From the NCBI RefSeq assembly GCF_036825875.1, contig NZ_DAISXK010000001.1:1-64000 (forward strand): a stretch of DNA of 64,000 nt, written 5' to 3'. The stretch comes from Paucihalobacter sp036825875 (GTDB lineage: Bacteria; Bacteroidota; Bacteroidia; Flavobacteriales; Flavobacteriaceae). Below the pieces are notes generated by a model, which saw only the letters and a list, made by a program, of their open reading frames with translations, searched no databases and was not told the DNA's origin. Shown here piece by piece: positions 1 to 8,269 of the stretch. The translations under genes and the position numbers were made by a program. Every line of letters starts with the position of its first letter. Position 1 is the first letter of the stretch.

Positions 1-1197
1 GGACATAGAATTGATGACCATATGTATGGAATGGAAAGTTTGTTTTATACCCGAGAACACGCTGATGAAATGCGTCATCTATTCGAGTCCGGAAAATACT
101 ATGAATTCCAAACTTTACGCATAAAATATAGAGACAGTATTCTAGCCTTACAAAACCTAGAGAAACTCAATGATAAAGATATTTGGTTTTGCCCTACTTA
201 TGTGACCTCAAAGGGTACATTGAGAATATTTAAGAAAGAGATGATATCCGATGCCAGAAATGAGTATGTACCTTTAGTGTTAAAATATCATGGTATGAAT
301 AATAGCATCAAAGATTCTTGGGCAGAAGACAATTTTTTAAACACATCAAGGCTGGATAGTATTCAATTCGAAATGGATAAAGCTGAGGTATTAAAGAGAG
401 AAGAACAAATTAAGATGCTTATTAAGTCTGGTGCAAAGGTTATTGCCGGGACTGATTATATCATACCCTACATTTATCCCGGTTTTAGCCTACAGGAAGA
501 AATGCAAACATTCGCACGATTGGGCATGACACCACTACAAGCCCTTCAAACAGCAACCATCAATCCCGCTCAGGCCATGAAGAATGACAAAGTTGGAGAA
601 ATTAAGGTTGGTAAACGGGCCAATGTATTGTTGCTCAATGCTAACCCACTTGAAGATATTAAAAATGCTCAAGATATATATGCTGTTGTTCTTCGAGGGA
701 AGCATTTGGATCGTGCCTATTTAGATGGAATGCTTGATAAAGCAAAACAATTGGCCAAAGCCAAACACATCCACGAATGGTTTGCTCCCCGTTTTGAATC
801 AGATGGCATAGAAGCAACCCTAAAAATATTTTTGGAAAACAAAGAAACTATTGATGAAGAATATCCTGTTCGCTGGAACATGTTACAGTCTGCCGCTCGT
901 ATGTTTTTGAGAGATGAGAAAAAAGAAGAAGCTTTCGCCTTAGTTGAATTGATGCATGACCTATACCCGGATTTTGTGTATGCTTTTGCCTTTACCGGGG
1001 ATATTTTCGCAAAGGGTGGCGACAAGGAAAGAGCACGAGCCACTTATGAAAAAGCGTTGGAGATATATCCATGTTTCAATGTAGTAGAACGTTGGATCAA
1101 AGATTTGGATGAACCGGTCGCTTTTGGTCAGAAATACAACAGCAATGAACCTGAGATTTTAGGAGCAAGTATACCGTGCATGCATCATAATCATTGA
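1..1197 (+). CDS. Amidohydrolase-family protein with C-terminal TPR, 5' truncated
   Basis: The reading frame is open from the first base of the window, so this is the C-terminal 398 residues of a larger protein; the ATG at 22 is internal. The catalytic-type Asp of metal-dependent amidohydrolases lies in AGTD (Asp at 454-456). It is followed by the MTPLQALQTAT-NPA segment and the GEIKVGKRAN barrel-closing strand typical of imidazolonepropionase-like enzymes. After about residue 245 comes a helical tail with a recognisable TPR unit (GDKERARATYEKALEIYP). The metal-binding HxH would be upstream of the window. Substrate unknown. The next gene starts about 12 bases after the stop, so the two are probably co-transcribed. 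Confidence 0.85.
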   Translation, partial: GHRIDDHMYGMESLFYTREHADEMRHLFESGKYYEFQTLRIKYRDSILALQNLEKLNDKDIWFCPTYVTSKGTLRIFKKEMISDARNEYVPLVLKYHGMNNSIKDSWAEDNFLNTSRLDSIQFEMDKAEVLKREEQIKMLIKSGAKVIAGTDYIIPYIYPGFSLQEEMQTFARLGMTPLQALQTATINPAQAMKNDKVGEIKVGKRANVLLLNANPLEDIKNAQDIYAVVLRGKHLDRAYLDGMLDKAKQLAKAKHIHEWFAPRFESDGIEATLKIFLENKETIDEEYPVRWNMLQSAARMFLRDEKKEEAFALVELMHDLYPDFVYAFAFTGDIFAKGGDKERARATYEKALEIYPCFNVVERWIKDLDEPVAFGQKYNSNEPEILGASIPCMHHNH

Positions 1198-1208
1198 TAA
1201 AAAATAGT

Positions 1209-1997
1209 ATGAAAAAAATAACACTACTCAATGTTACCGCAACTCTGCTCATCTCAATAGTTTGGTTAAGTTGCATTTTATTCGCACTCAAGATTTTTGT
1301 ATATTTCGGCGGAGACATTTTATCAGGAAAGCCAGAAGATTGGAATAAAAGTTTACCGGGTTTGTATGAAGAAAATTACCCCATTTCTAACTCCGGTATT
1401 GGCTTTCATTTTTTTGCAGGTGCCATTATTTTAATTCTGGGAAGCATACAGTTAATTGAAGGAATCAGAAATAAATTTATAAATTTTCACCGCTGGGTTG
1501 GCAGGGTTTACGTGATCGCTTGCATTTTAGCGGCCATTGGTGGATTGATGTTCATTTTTTTTAAAGGCACCATTGGTGGTACGGTTATGAACATTGGTTT
1601 TACCGGCTATGGTTTGGCCATGTTGTTATGTGCCATACTTACCATAAAATTTGCCAGAGCCGGCCAAATAGAAAAACACAGGGCCTGGGCTATTAGGTTG
1701 TATGCCCTGGCCATTGCATCTTGGTTATACAGGCAAGAATACAACTTGGTTTTTCTGTTGGGTTTAGATTGGCCGCAACAAGACTTTAGAGGCGTTTTTG
1801 ATTATATCATGACTTTCTTTTTTTACATTCCAAACTTATTCGTCGCCGAATTTTTTATCCGTGCTACCTATAAAAAATTTCCTAAATGGGCATTATACTC
1901 AGGCGTTGTTCTTTTAATGGGAGTTACCGTATTGCTTGGAGTATTAACTTACTTTGGTAATGTGAGATTTTTAACCTATTTATTTGGTATGGCTTAA
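1209..1997 (+). CDS. DUF2306 family integral membrane protein
   Basis: A 262-residue multi-pass membrane protein. I place the start at the ATG at 1209 (MKKITLLNV); an in-frame TTG at 1194 overlaps the preceding stop and is less likely. About seven hydrophobic segments are visible. The central stretch FHRWVGRVYV...IEKHRAWAIRLYALA matches the DUF2306 pattern, in which two conserved histidine-arginine motifs face each other across the membrane, a layout reminiscent of heme-binding membrane proteins. No biochemical role is established that I know of. The gene lies between the amidohydrolase and a broken SDR, in the same direction with short gaps. Confidence 0.75.
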   Translation: MKKITLLNVTATLLISIVWLSCILFALKIFVYFGGDILSGKPEDWNKSLPGLYEENYPISNSGIGFHFFAGAIILILGSIQLIEGIRNKFINFHRWVGRVYVIACILAAIGGLMFIFFKGTIGGTVMNIGFTGYGLAMLLCAILTIKFARAGQIEKHRAWAIRLYALAIASWLYRQEYNLVFLLGLDWPQQDFRGVFDYIMTFFFYIPNLFVAEFFIRATYKKFPKWALYSGVVLLMGVTVLLGVLTYFGNVRFLTYLFGMA

Positions 1998-2014
1998 TTT
2001 AAATATCAAATATT

Positions 2015-2794
2015 ATGAAAACATCGAAACCAGTAGTTTGGATTACCGGGGCTTCCTCCGGAATTGGTAAGGAAATGTCGCTACAATATGCTTCAAAAGG
2101 TTATGCAGTGGTAGTAAGCGCACGTCGCTCAGACTTATAAGACGCATTGGCTTCAAAAATTAAATATGATGGTAGAGAGGCTTACGCCATTGTGTGTGAT
2201 GTAACAATTGAAGAATCTATTAAAAAAGCAGTCATAAAAATTTTATCACATTATGGACGAATTGATATAACCATTGCCAATGCGGGTTGTGCCGTCACCA
2301 ATTTTTTAGAGCATTCGTCGCAGCAGGAATGGGAACGCCAGTTTAATATTAACGTGGTAGGCTTGGCTATGACAGCCAAATACGCCATCCCCGAATTAAA
2401 AAAGTTTAGTGGGCGCTTGGTTTTAATTGGTAGCGTTTCGGCCTTTGTGCCAAATCCTTTTGTTTCGGCCTATGGTGCCAGTAAAGCCGCTGTACATAAT
2501 ATTGGTGAATCACTTCAAGTAGAACTCAGAGGTACGGGAGTAAGTTGCACAACTATTCATCCTGGCTTTGTTGACAGCAATATTACAAGAGTAGATAATT
2601 CAGGGCATTTTAACCCTGAAGCGCCAGACCCGCGTCCCGCTAATCTTATGTGGCCTACTGATAAAGCTGTAGTAGATATGATAAAGGCCATTGAAAAACG
2701 CAAGAAAGTGGCTGTTATAACCGGTCATGGTAAAGTATTCGTGTTGTTAGGAAGGTATTTCCCGGGCATAGCACGGGCTATGATGGCTAAATAG
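2015..2794 (+). pseudogene. Short-chain dehydrogenase gene interrupted by an in-frame TAA
   Basis: From the ATG at 2015 the frame encodes an NAD(P)-binding start with TGASSGIG at codons 11-18, then meets TAA at 2138-2140 (codon 42). The same frame continues without any shift to 2794 and carries the rest of a normal SDR: the NAG motif (IANAGC), the catalytic serine region (LIGSVSAF) and YGASK with the catalytic Tyr and Lys. Read through the stop, the protein would be about 259 residues, the usual classical SDR length. The break is a single nonsense codon between the second beta strand and helix. A second polypeptide could start at TTG 2147 but would lack the nucleotide-binding motif, so function is probably lost. 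Confidence 0.85.
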
Positions 2795-2849
2795 ATCAAA
2801 GAAATAATGAAAGCGCAAGAAACAGGTAATACCTAAATTTATTGCCACG

Positions 2850-3488
2850 TCATTCGAAAAGCCTTTCTATTAAATAGGTATTCACCTCATGTTTCCCTTC
2901 AAAAGGAACTATTTCCAGCCGTTTTCCAAACAAATTTCGAGCCTTTTGTCGTTCAGTTTTAATTCTAGTGTCATCTAAATATTCGTCGTTAGTGCCATAA
3001 ATTAATGTTACTTTGCCTTCAAAATAACTAAAATCGTCTGTTGTTAATTCATTAGGTATACCACCGGAGTGAATTACTAAATTTTCGGGTTTTATTTTGC
3101 GTTTTGCCATGTACCTCATTGCAACGCTTACACCTTGTGAGTACCCTAAAACAATTAGTTTTTTATCCCTTGCAATTCCTTCTGCCTCAAAAATAGCATC
3201 AAAATAACGCATGATGTTCTCGGTTTCTAGAACTGTGTTTTCTTTTGTTAGCCAACTCGCACCAATGTGTTTGAATTTCGAACCTAAATAATATTTACTT
3301 TGGGCTTGCGGAGCTATGATATAATTTTTTACAGCGTCCAATCCTTTAAAATACTTCAAAAAATACCTGCTTAAATAACCCATGCCATGACAAACAAACC
3401 AAATGTTTTCAGTTTGAGATGTTAAATGGTTTAAAGTTGAATAGGTATTGCTGGTTTTGTACGTTAATTCTTTCTCAATGTGGGTCAT
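2850..3488 (-). CDS. Alpha/beta hydrolase, phospholipase/carboxylesterase-like
   Basis: A 212-residue alpha/beta hydrolase. The catalytic triad can be read: Ser117 in the nucleophile elbow GYSQG, Asp168 in YGTNDEY and His200 in EGKHEV; HG at 34-35 would form the oxyanion hole. The start at ATG 3488 (MTHIEKEL) is chosen because longer versions run back into the divergent thioesterase gene. It is divergent from the first menaquinone gene with a gap of 53 bases. No other MenH candidate (SHCHC synthase, also an alpha/beta hydrolase) is visible in the cluster, so a role there is possible. The fold resembles dienelactone hydrolase or carboxylesterase more than E. coli MenH, so this remains inference. 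Confidence 0.7.
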   Translation of the reverse strand: MTHIEKELTYKTSNTYSTLNHLTSQTENIWFVCHGMGYLSRYFLKYFKGLDAVKNYIIAPQAQSKYYLGSKFKHIGASWLTKENTVLETENIMRYFDAIFEAEGIARDKKLIVLGYSQGVSVAMRYMAKRKIKPENLVIHSGGIPNELTTDDFSYFEGKVTLIYGTNDEYLDDTRIKTERQKARNLFGKRLEIVPFEGKHEVNTYLIERLFE

Positions 3489-3541
3489 ATTAAATACTTG
3501 GTTTTGTATTTTAGCAACAAAGTTTAAAATTACAGTTTTAT

Positions 3542-3964
3542 ATGCAATTATCGAGAGAAGACGTTTTATTTGAAGCCAACAGGGTATGTAAAAACACCTT
3601 AATGGAAACCTTACAAATTGAATTTGTTGATTTTGGCGATGACTTTGTAACCGCAAAAATGCCGGTAACCAGTCGGGTTCATCAACCCGATGGTGTTTTG
3701 CACGGTGGCGCTACGGTTGCGTTAGCTGAAAGTGTAGGAAGTTTTGCGGCGCATATTTTTTTGAATTTAGACGAGGTTTTTGTGCGTGGTATCGAGATTA
3801 CGGCCAACCATCTAAAAAGTACTCGCGAAGGAAATGTGTATGCAAAAGCGACATTTATTCACCGTGGTCGAACTACTCAATTACTCCAAATACGTATTAC
3901 GGACGATAACGGAAGTTTAATTTCGCTTTGTAAACTCACTACCATTTCTTTACCCAAAAAATAG
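3542..3964 (+). CDS. menI: Hotdog-fold thioesterase, probable DHNA-CoA thioesterase
   Basis: A 140-residue single-hotdog protein of the PaaI/YbgC-like class. The motif DGVLHGGATVALAES (residues 50-64) contains the conserved His54-Gly-Gly and the helix acidic residue Glu63 that characterise acyl-CoA thioesterases of this type. It is the first gene of the forward menaquinone run, and menF begins on the base directly after its TAG stop. In menaquinone synthesis the step it would catalyse is hydrolysis of 1,4-dihydroxy-2-naphthoyl-CoA to the free acid before prenylation. Fold is clear; the specific substrate is inferred from location. Confidence 0.78.
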   Translation: MQLSREDVLFEANRVCKNTLMETLQIEFVDFGDDFVTAKMPVTSRVHQPDGVLHGGATVALAESVGSFAAHIFLNLDEVFVRGIEITANHLKSTREGNVYAKATFIHRGRTTQLLQIRITDDNGSLISLCKLTTISLPKK

Positions 3965-5089
3965 GTGAATTCATTCCTTCAAAATATCCAGCAGCATTTT
4001 AATAATCAATTGCCATTTGTGGTCTATCGTGCACCACATTCCCAAAGAATAAATGCCGTATTACAGAAAAATACGGATTTGCATGTAGCAAACGATTATA
4101 CCGAAAAGGGTTTTGTATTTGCACCGTTTCAGGAAGCTATCAATACGCCAACAGTATTGTTTCCTATTTCTGAATGTGAGATTAAATCAGCAGAATACAC
4201 CAATTTAGATACTTTTTTAAAATCATCGGAAACAGAAGAAATATCTATAGCTCCAATTGATTATAAAGTTTTAATTGAAAACGCCATTTCCAAAATCCAT
4301 CAGAATGATTTTAATAAAGTAGTGCTGTCAAGAAAAATGTCGTCACCATTATCAAATACACAACCACTTGAAATATTTGAGCGCATGCTTCAGAAATATC
4401 CTTCAGCGTTTGTGTACTGCTGGTTCCATCCTAAAATTGGATTATGGCTTGGTGCAACTCCGGAAATTTTAATGACGATACAAGGAAATACGCTCCGTAC
4501 CGTAGCACTGGCAGGCACTCAGAATTTTAACGGTACTGTAGAAGTTAGTTGGGGCGACAAAGAGTTAACAGAACAGCAAATTGTTACCGACTATATTGTA
4601 TCACAATTAAATGCTTTTAAACTTGAATCTTCAAAAATTTCAGTTTCCAAGGCGAAAACCATAAAAGCAGGTAATTTGTTGCATCTTCAAACGGAAATTA
4701 TCAGTACTGTTAATCAGAGTCAGTTTAGTGTTAAAGACCTATTGCAACAATTACATCCTACACCTGCAGTTTGTGGAGATCCAAAAGAAAATGCCTTGCA
4801 ATTCATTCTACAAAATGAAGGCTATAATCGTGACTATTATTCAGGATTTCTGGGTGAATTGAACATGACAAAAACTCAAAACCGCAACACTAATTGGCGA
4901 AACACTGAAAATAACGCTTACAAAAGCCTTAAAACAGTTTCAAATTTTTATGTGAATTTAAGATGTATGCAAATTTTGGGAACTGAGGCGCAATTGTATG
5001 TTGGTGGTGGTATTACCAAAGACTCAAATCCACAGAGTGAATGGCATGAAATTATGGCAAAACTTCAAACAGTGAAAAGCGTGTTATAA
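3965..5089 (+). CDS. menF: Isochorismate synthase
   Basis: A 374-residue chorismate-binding enzyme that isomerises chorismate to isochorismate, the entry step of classical menaquinone synthesis. The start is GTG at 3965, immediately after the thioesterase stop with zero spacing, which implies translational coupling. Family marks include NDFNKVVLSRK, the substrate-pocket stretch WLGATPEIL, the AGTQ segment and the C-terminal GGGITKDSNPQSEWHE. Its length is typical of Bacteroidota MenF. It could in principle serve a siderophore pathway, but the directly adjacent menD makes menaquinone the natural assignment. Confidence 0.9.
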   Translation: MNSFLQNIQQHFNNQLPFVVYRAPHSQRINAVLQKNTDLHVANDYTEKGFVFAPFQEAINTPTVLFPISECEIKSAEYTNLDTFLKSSETEEISIAPIDYKVLIENAISKIHQNDFNKVVLSRKMSSPLSNTQPLEIFERMLQKYPSAFVYCWFHPKIGLWLGATPEILMTIQGNTLRTVALAGTQNFNGTVEVSWGDKELTEQQIVTDYIVSQLNAFKLESSKISVSKAKTIKAGNLLHLQTEIISTVNQSQFSVKDLLQQLHPTPAVCGDPKENALQFILQNEGYNRDYYSGFLGELNMTKTQNRNTNWRNTENNAYKSLKTVSNFYVNLRCMQILGTEAQLYVGGGITKDSNPQSEWHEIMAKLQTVKSVL

Positions 5090-5114
5090 TTTTTTAAATG
5101 CTATAGGCTATTTG

Positions 5115-5122
5115 TATCTTTG
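5115..5122 (+). promoter_or_regulatory. Bacteroidota -7 box upstream of menD
   Basis: TATCTTTG matches the Bacteroidota consensus TAnnTTTG exactly and ends 17 bases before the menD ATG. No convincing TTG at -33 is present. It would allow menD and the following genes to be transcribed separately from menI-menF. Confidence 0.5.
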
Positions 5123-5139
5123 TAGCTATAAAAGTCTCT

Positions 5140-6900
5140 ATGTCATATCCAAAAATACCATTAGCACAAACTGTTGTTGAACTTTGTAAATTGCAAAATA
5201 TCAGGCATATTGTTATTTCACCAGGAAGTAGAAATGCGCCACTTACCATAGGGTTTACTTTCGATGAGTTTTTTCAATGTTACAGTATTGTTGACGAGCG
5301 TTGCGCAGCTTTTTTTGCGCTAGGAATTGCCCAGCAAACCAAAACACCAGTTGTGTTGGTATGTACCTCAGGAAGTGCCATGCTTAATTATTATCCGGCA
5401 ATAGCCGAGGCTTTTTACAGTAGAATTCCACTTGTGGTTTTATCAGCCGACAGACCAAAACATTTGCTTGAAATTGGCGACGGGCAAACCATTATGCAAA
5501 GTGATGTTTACGGTAAACACGTGCTGTTTAGCTCCAATTTAAAATTGGACGTAAAAGATGAAAATTACCTTCCAGAAGAAGAAAGTATTCCTTTGCTTAA
5601 AAATTTAGAACAACGTGTTGAGCGGTTTTTAGGTATTCAAAAAGACATTCAAGAATACAACGAATTTGAATTGCAACGTGCTATTTCAATCGCTTCACAA
5701 AAAATGGGTCCAGTACATGTCAACATTCCATTTGATGACCCATTGTACGAATTGGTTCCAGAATTAACGGTAAAACTAAAACTATTAAATATTGAACCAA
5801 AGCTCCACAAATTAGATGATTTTCAGGTGAAAAATTATGCTGAAAGATGGCTAAATAGCGAGCGTAAAATGGTTCTGGTAGGCGTAAGTGATGCTGATGC
5901 CATAGATCAAGATTATTTAAACGATTTGGCCCAGGAAGACAGCGTTGTAGTTTTTACTGAAACGACTTCTAATCTGCATCATCCTCAGTTTTTTCCGGGA
6001 ATAGATAAGCTCATTTCACCATTAAGTGAGGCGGAATTAGAACAGCTTCAGCCCGATTTGTTGATTACTTTTGGAGGCTTAATAGTCTCCAAACGCATAA
6101 AATCATTCTTAAGAAAGTACAAACCAAAAGAACATTGGCATATTGACCCCCATAGAGCTTACGACACATTCTTTTGTTTAACGGCCCATATTCCATTCAC
6201 GCCAAATGAGTTCTTTAAGTCTTTTATGCCAAAACTCACCCATCACAAAAAAAGTGATTATAAAAATTATTTCCTTCAACTTAGACAAATTCGAAGAAGT
6301 AAACATGCTGAGTATGTACAAATCATACCTTTTTCCGATTTTAAAGCATACGATAAAGTTTTAAATGCGATTCCTAGTAAAGCTATATTGCAGGTTGGTA
6401 ATAGTGCTGCGGTTCGATACACACAACTATTTCAAATTTCAAAAACTATAGATGTTTATTGTAACCGAGGTACAAGTGGTATTGATGGTAGTACTTCTAC
6501 TGCGGTAGGTTGCGCAGTGGTAAACAAAAGACAAACGGTTTTTTTAACAGGCGATTTAAGCTTTTTCTACGATAGCAACGGACTTTGGAATAATTACATT
6601 CCGAAAAATTTCAGAATTATTGTGATAAACAATCAAGGTGGTGGCATTTTTAGAATACTACCAGGACACAAAAACACTGAAAATTTCGATACCTTTTTTG
6701 AAACCAAACATCATTTAAATGCCAAGCCAATATGTGATCTTTTCGGATTTTCATACCATGCTGCAAATGATGAAAAATCTTTAGACAAAGCCTTGGTTTC
6801 TTTTTTTAAAAGCGCTTCAAAACCAAAGCTTTTAGAAGTCTTTACCCCAAGATTAAGCAACGACGATATTTTGTTAGATTATTTCAAATTTATCAAGTAA
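5140..6900 (+). CDS. menD: SEPHCHC synthase (MenD)
   Basis: A 586-residue thiamine-diphosphate enzyme that condenses isochorismate with the succinic semialdehyde unit from 2-oxoglutarate. N-terminal SPGSRNAPL and the pyrimidine-binding glutamate region (SIVDERCAAFFALG) are present. The C-terminal half has GTSGIDGSTSTAVG and the TDP/Mg motif GDLSFFYDSNGLWN...INNQGGGIF. Length is standard for MenD. A gap of 50 bases separates it from menF and contains its own -7 box, so it may head a sub-operon. Confidence 0.95.
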   Translation: MSYPKIPLAQTVVELCKLQNIRHIVISPGSRNAPLTIGFTFDEFFQCYSIVDERCAAFFALGIAQQTKTPVVLVCTSGSAMLNYYPAIAEAFYSRIPLVVLSADRPKHLLEIGDGQTIMQSDVYGKHVLFSSNLKLDVKDENYLPEEESIPLLKNLEQRVERFLGIQKDIQEYNEFELQRAISIASQKMGPVHVNIPFDDPLYELVPELTVKLKLLNIEPKLHKLDDFQVKNYAERWLNSERKMVLVGVSDADAIDQDYLNDLAQEDSVVVFTETTSNLHHPQFFPGIDKLISPLSEAELEQLQPDLLITFGGLIVSKRIKSFLRKYKPKEHWHIDPHRAYDTFFCLTAHIPFTPNEFFKSFMPKLTHHKKSDYKNYFLQLRQIRRSKHAEYVQIIPFSDFKAYDKVLNAIPSKAILQVGNSAAVRYTQLFQISKTIDVYCNRGTSGIDGSTSTAVGCAVVNKRQTVFLTGDLSFFYDSNGLWNNYIPKNFRIIVINNQGGGIFRILPGHKNTENFDTFFETKHHLNAKPICDLFGFSYHAANDEKSLDKALVSFFKSASKPKLLEVFTPRLSNDDILLDYFKFIK

Positions 6901-6985
6901 AATATTTAAAAATATGACTTTTAAACTTGCAATAGGTCAGAAGATTAATTATATTTAAACTCTTATAATTAAAACTTTAAAAAAC

Positions 6986-7327
6986 ATGAGTAAAAGAGAC
7001 GAATTAATTGCAAAGTATGCAGAAGATTTAAAAGAAAAATGCGGTGTCAACCCTGACATGGCTTTTTTAACCAAGGTAACTATTGGTTGCGGACCCTCAA
7101 TTTACAATGCCGATGCAGCAACTGTAGCAGGTTCTGACCAAGCTGAGTTAGATACCGTTAAAAACAATTTTCTTATCAAAAAATTGGGTCTAAAAAATGG
7201 TCCAGAATTAGACAAAGCCATTACATCTGTTATGGATCAATACGGCCAGTCTAATCGCAATAAATACAGAGCAGTAGTTTATTACCTATTGGCAAAACAC
7301 TTTAAAAAAGAATCGGTTTACAAATAA
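6986..7327 (+). CDS. DUF2853 family protein
   Basis: A 113-residue, soluble, helix-rich protein with no signal peptide. The sequence (MSKRDELIAKYAEDLKEKCG at the N-terminus, then paired helices ending in RAVVYYLLAKHF) matches the DUF2853 family as I recall it, which is common in Bacteroidota and proteobacteria and has no assigned function. Two cysteines (near residues 19 and 34) are not in a metal-binding arrangement. It sits between menD and a CvfB-like gene, and a strong terminator follows it, so the menI-menD transcript probably ends here. Its presence among menaquinone genes does not by itself show a role in that pathway. Confidence 0.8.
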   Translation: MSKRDELIAKYAEDLKEKCGVNPDMAFLTKVTIGCGPSIYNADAATVAGSDQAELDTVKNNFLIKKLGLKNGPELDKAITSVMDQYGQSNRNKYRAVVYYLLAKHFKKESVYK

Positions 7328-7349
7328 AAATTTAAACCAATTAGTTTGA

Positions 7350-7386
7350 AGCGTTACAAATACCCGCTATTTGTAACGCTTTTTTA
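7350..7386 (+). terminator. Rho-independent terminator after the DUF2853 gene
   Basis: A perfect 13-bp stem (AGCGTTACAAATA at 7350-7362 pairing with 7368-7380) with loop CCCGC is followed by TTTTTT. It closes the first block of the menaquinone cluster. Confidence 0.9.
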
Positions 7387-7407
7387 GTATCAAAAAACTA
7401 ATATGCT

Positions 7408-7415
7408 TACATTTG
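7408..7415 (+). promoter_or_regulatory. Bacteroidota -7 box upstream of the CvfB-like gene
   Basis: TACATTTG fits TAnnTTTG and ends only 4 bases before the ATG at 7420. If used, the transcript would be leaderless or nearly so. No clear -33 TTG is seen. Confidence 0.4.
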
Positions 7416-7419
7416 TGCT

Positions 7420-8253
7420 ATGATTAAAATAGGCGAATACAATACACTTTCAATAATTCGTGAAGCGCAACAAGGTTTGTACATTGCAGACGATGAAGGC
7501 AACGAAGTTCTCTTACCAAATAGGTATGTTCCTGAAGAATATAAAATTTGGGACAAATTAACCGTATTTGTTTACTTAGACAATGAAGAACGTCCAGTCG
7601 CCACCACCGATAAACCCTACATTACCAAAGATAATTTTTCGTTATTAAGATGTAATCAAGTCACCGATTTTGGTGCTTTTTTAGATTGGGGTTTGGTAAA
7701 GGAGTTATTTTGCCCTTTTAAGGAGCAGGTTGTAAAAATGCGGGTTGGTCAATGGTATTTGGTTAGGTGTTATTTAGACGAAGCATCTAATAGATTAGTG
7801 GCTTCGAGTAAAACGAATCAGTTTTTAGATAATTCAAATCTAACCGTAGAACAATTTGATGAAGTTGATTTAATCGTTTCTCATCCTTCAGAAATAGGTT
7901 TGAATGTAATTGTTAATGAAACACATTCTGGACTTATTTTTAAAGACGATTTATTTAAACAACTCAGCGTTGGAGATAGATTAAAAGGAATTGTAAAAAA
8001 AGTACGACCCGACAACAAGCTCGATATTATGCTAGGGCAAATTGGTTACCGAAATATTGAACCAAATGCCGAATTAATTTTGGGCGTGCTGGAAACTCAT
8101 GATGGTTTTGTGCCACTTACCGATAAATCGAGTCCCGACGAGATTAAAAAATGGCTCGAAATGAGTAAAAAGAACTTTAAAAAAGCCGTTGGAAACCTTT
8201 ACAAACAACAACTTATTGAAATTAAACCAGATGGTTTATATTTGAAAGCCTAA
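7420..8253 (+). CDS. CvfB/YitL-like S1-domain RNA-binding protein
   Basis: A 277-residue protein built from tandem OB-type domains. The N-terminal GEYNTLSIIREAQQGLYI and the later strand VTDFGAFLDWGL are S1-like. The C-terminal third (PDEIKKWLEMSKKNFKKAVGNLYKQQLIEIKPDGLYL) matches the winged-helix end of the CvfB family. CvfB-type proteins bind RNA; in Firmicutes they affect virulence-factor expression, while their role in Bacteroidota is not known to me. The gene lies in the menaquinone cluster directly before menB, which starts 16 bases after its stop, so menB and menA are probably expressed from its promoter. Confidence 0.82.
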   Translation: MIKIGEYNTLSIIREAQQGLYIADDEGNEVLLPNRYVPEEYKIWDKLTVFVYLDNEERPVATTDKPYITKDNFSLLRCNQVTDFGAFLDWGLVKELFCPFKEQVVKMRVGQWYLVRCYLDEASNRLVASSKTNQFLDNSNLTVEQFDEVDLIVSHPSEIGLNVIVNETHSGLIFKDDLFKQLSVGDRLKGIVKKVRPDNKLDIMLGQIGYRNIEPNAELILGVLETHDGFVPLTDKSSPDEIKKWLEMSKKNFKKAVGNLYKQQLIEIKPDGLYLKA

Positions 8254-8269
8254 TTAAAATATAATTTTA

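Noticed and set aside
717..1043. 108-residue minus-strand reading frame inside the amidohydrolase gene
   Set aside because: It lies wholly within a well-supported gene on the other strand and shows no domain; an antisense shadow.
1194..1208. TTG start for the DUF2306 gene overlapping the previous stop
   Set aside because: The ATG at 1209 gives a more natural N-terminus directly before the first membrane segment.
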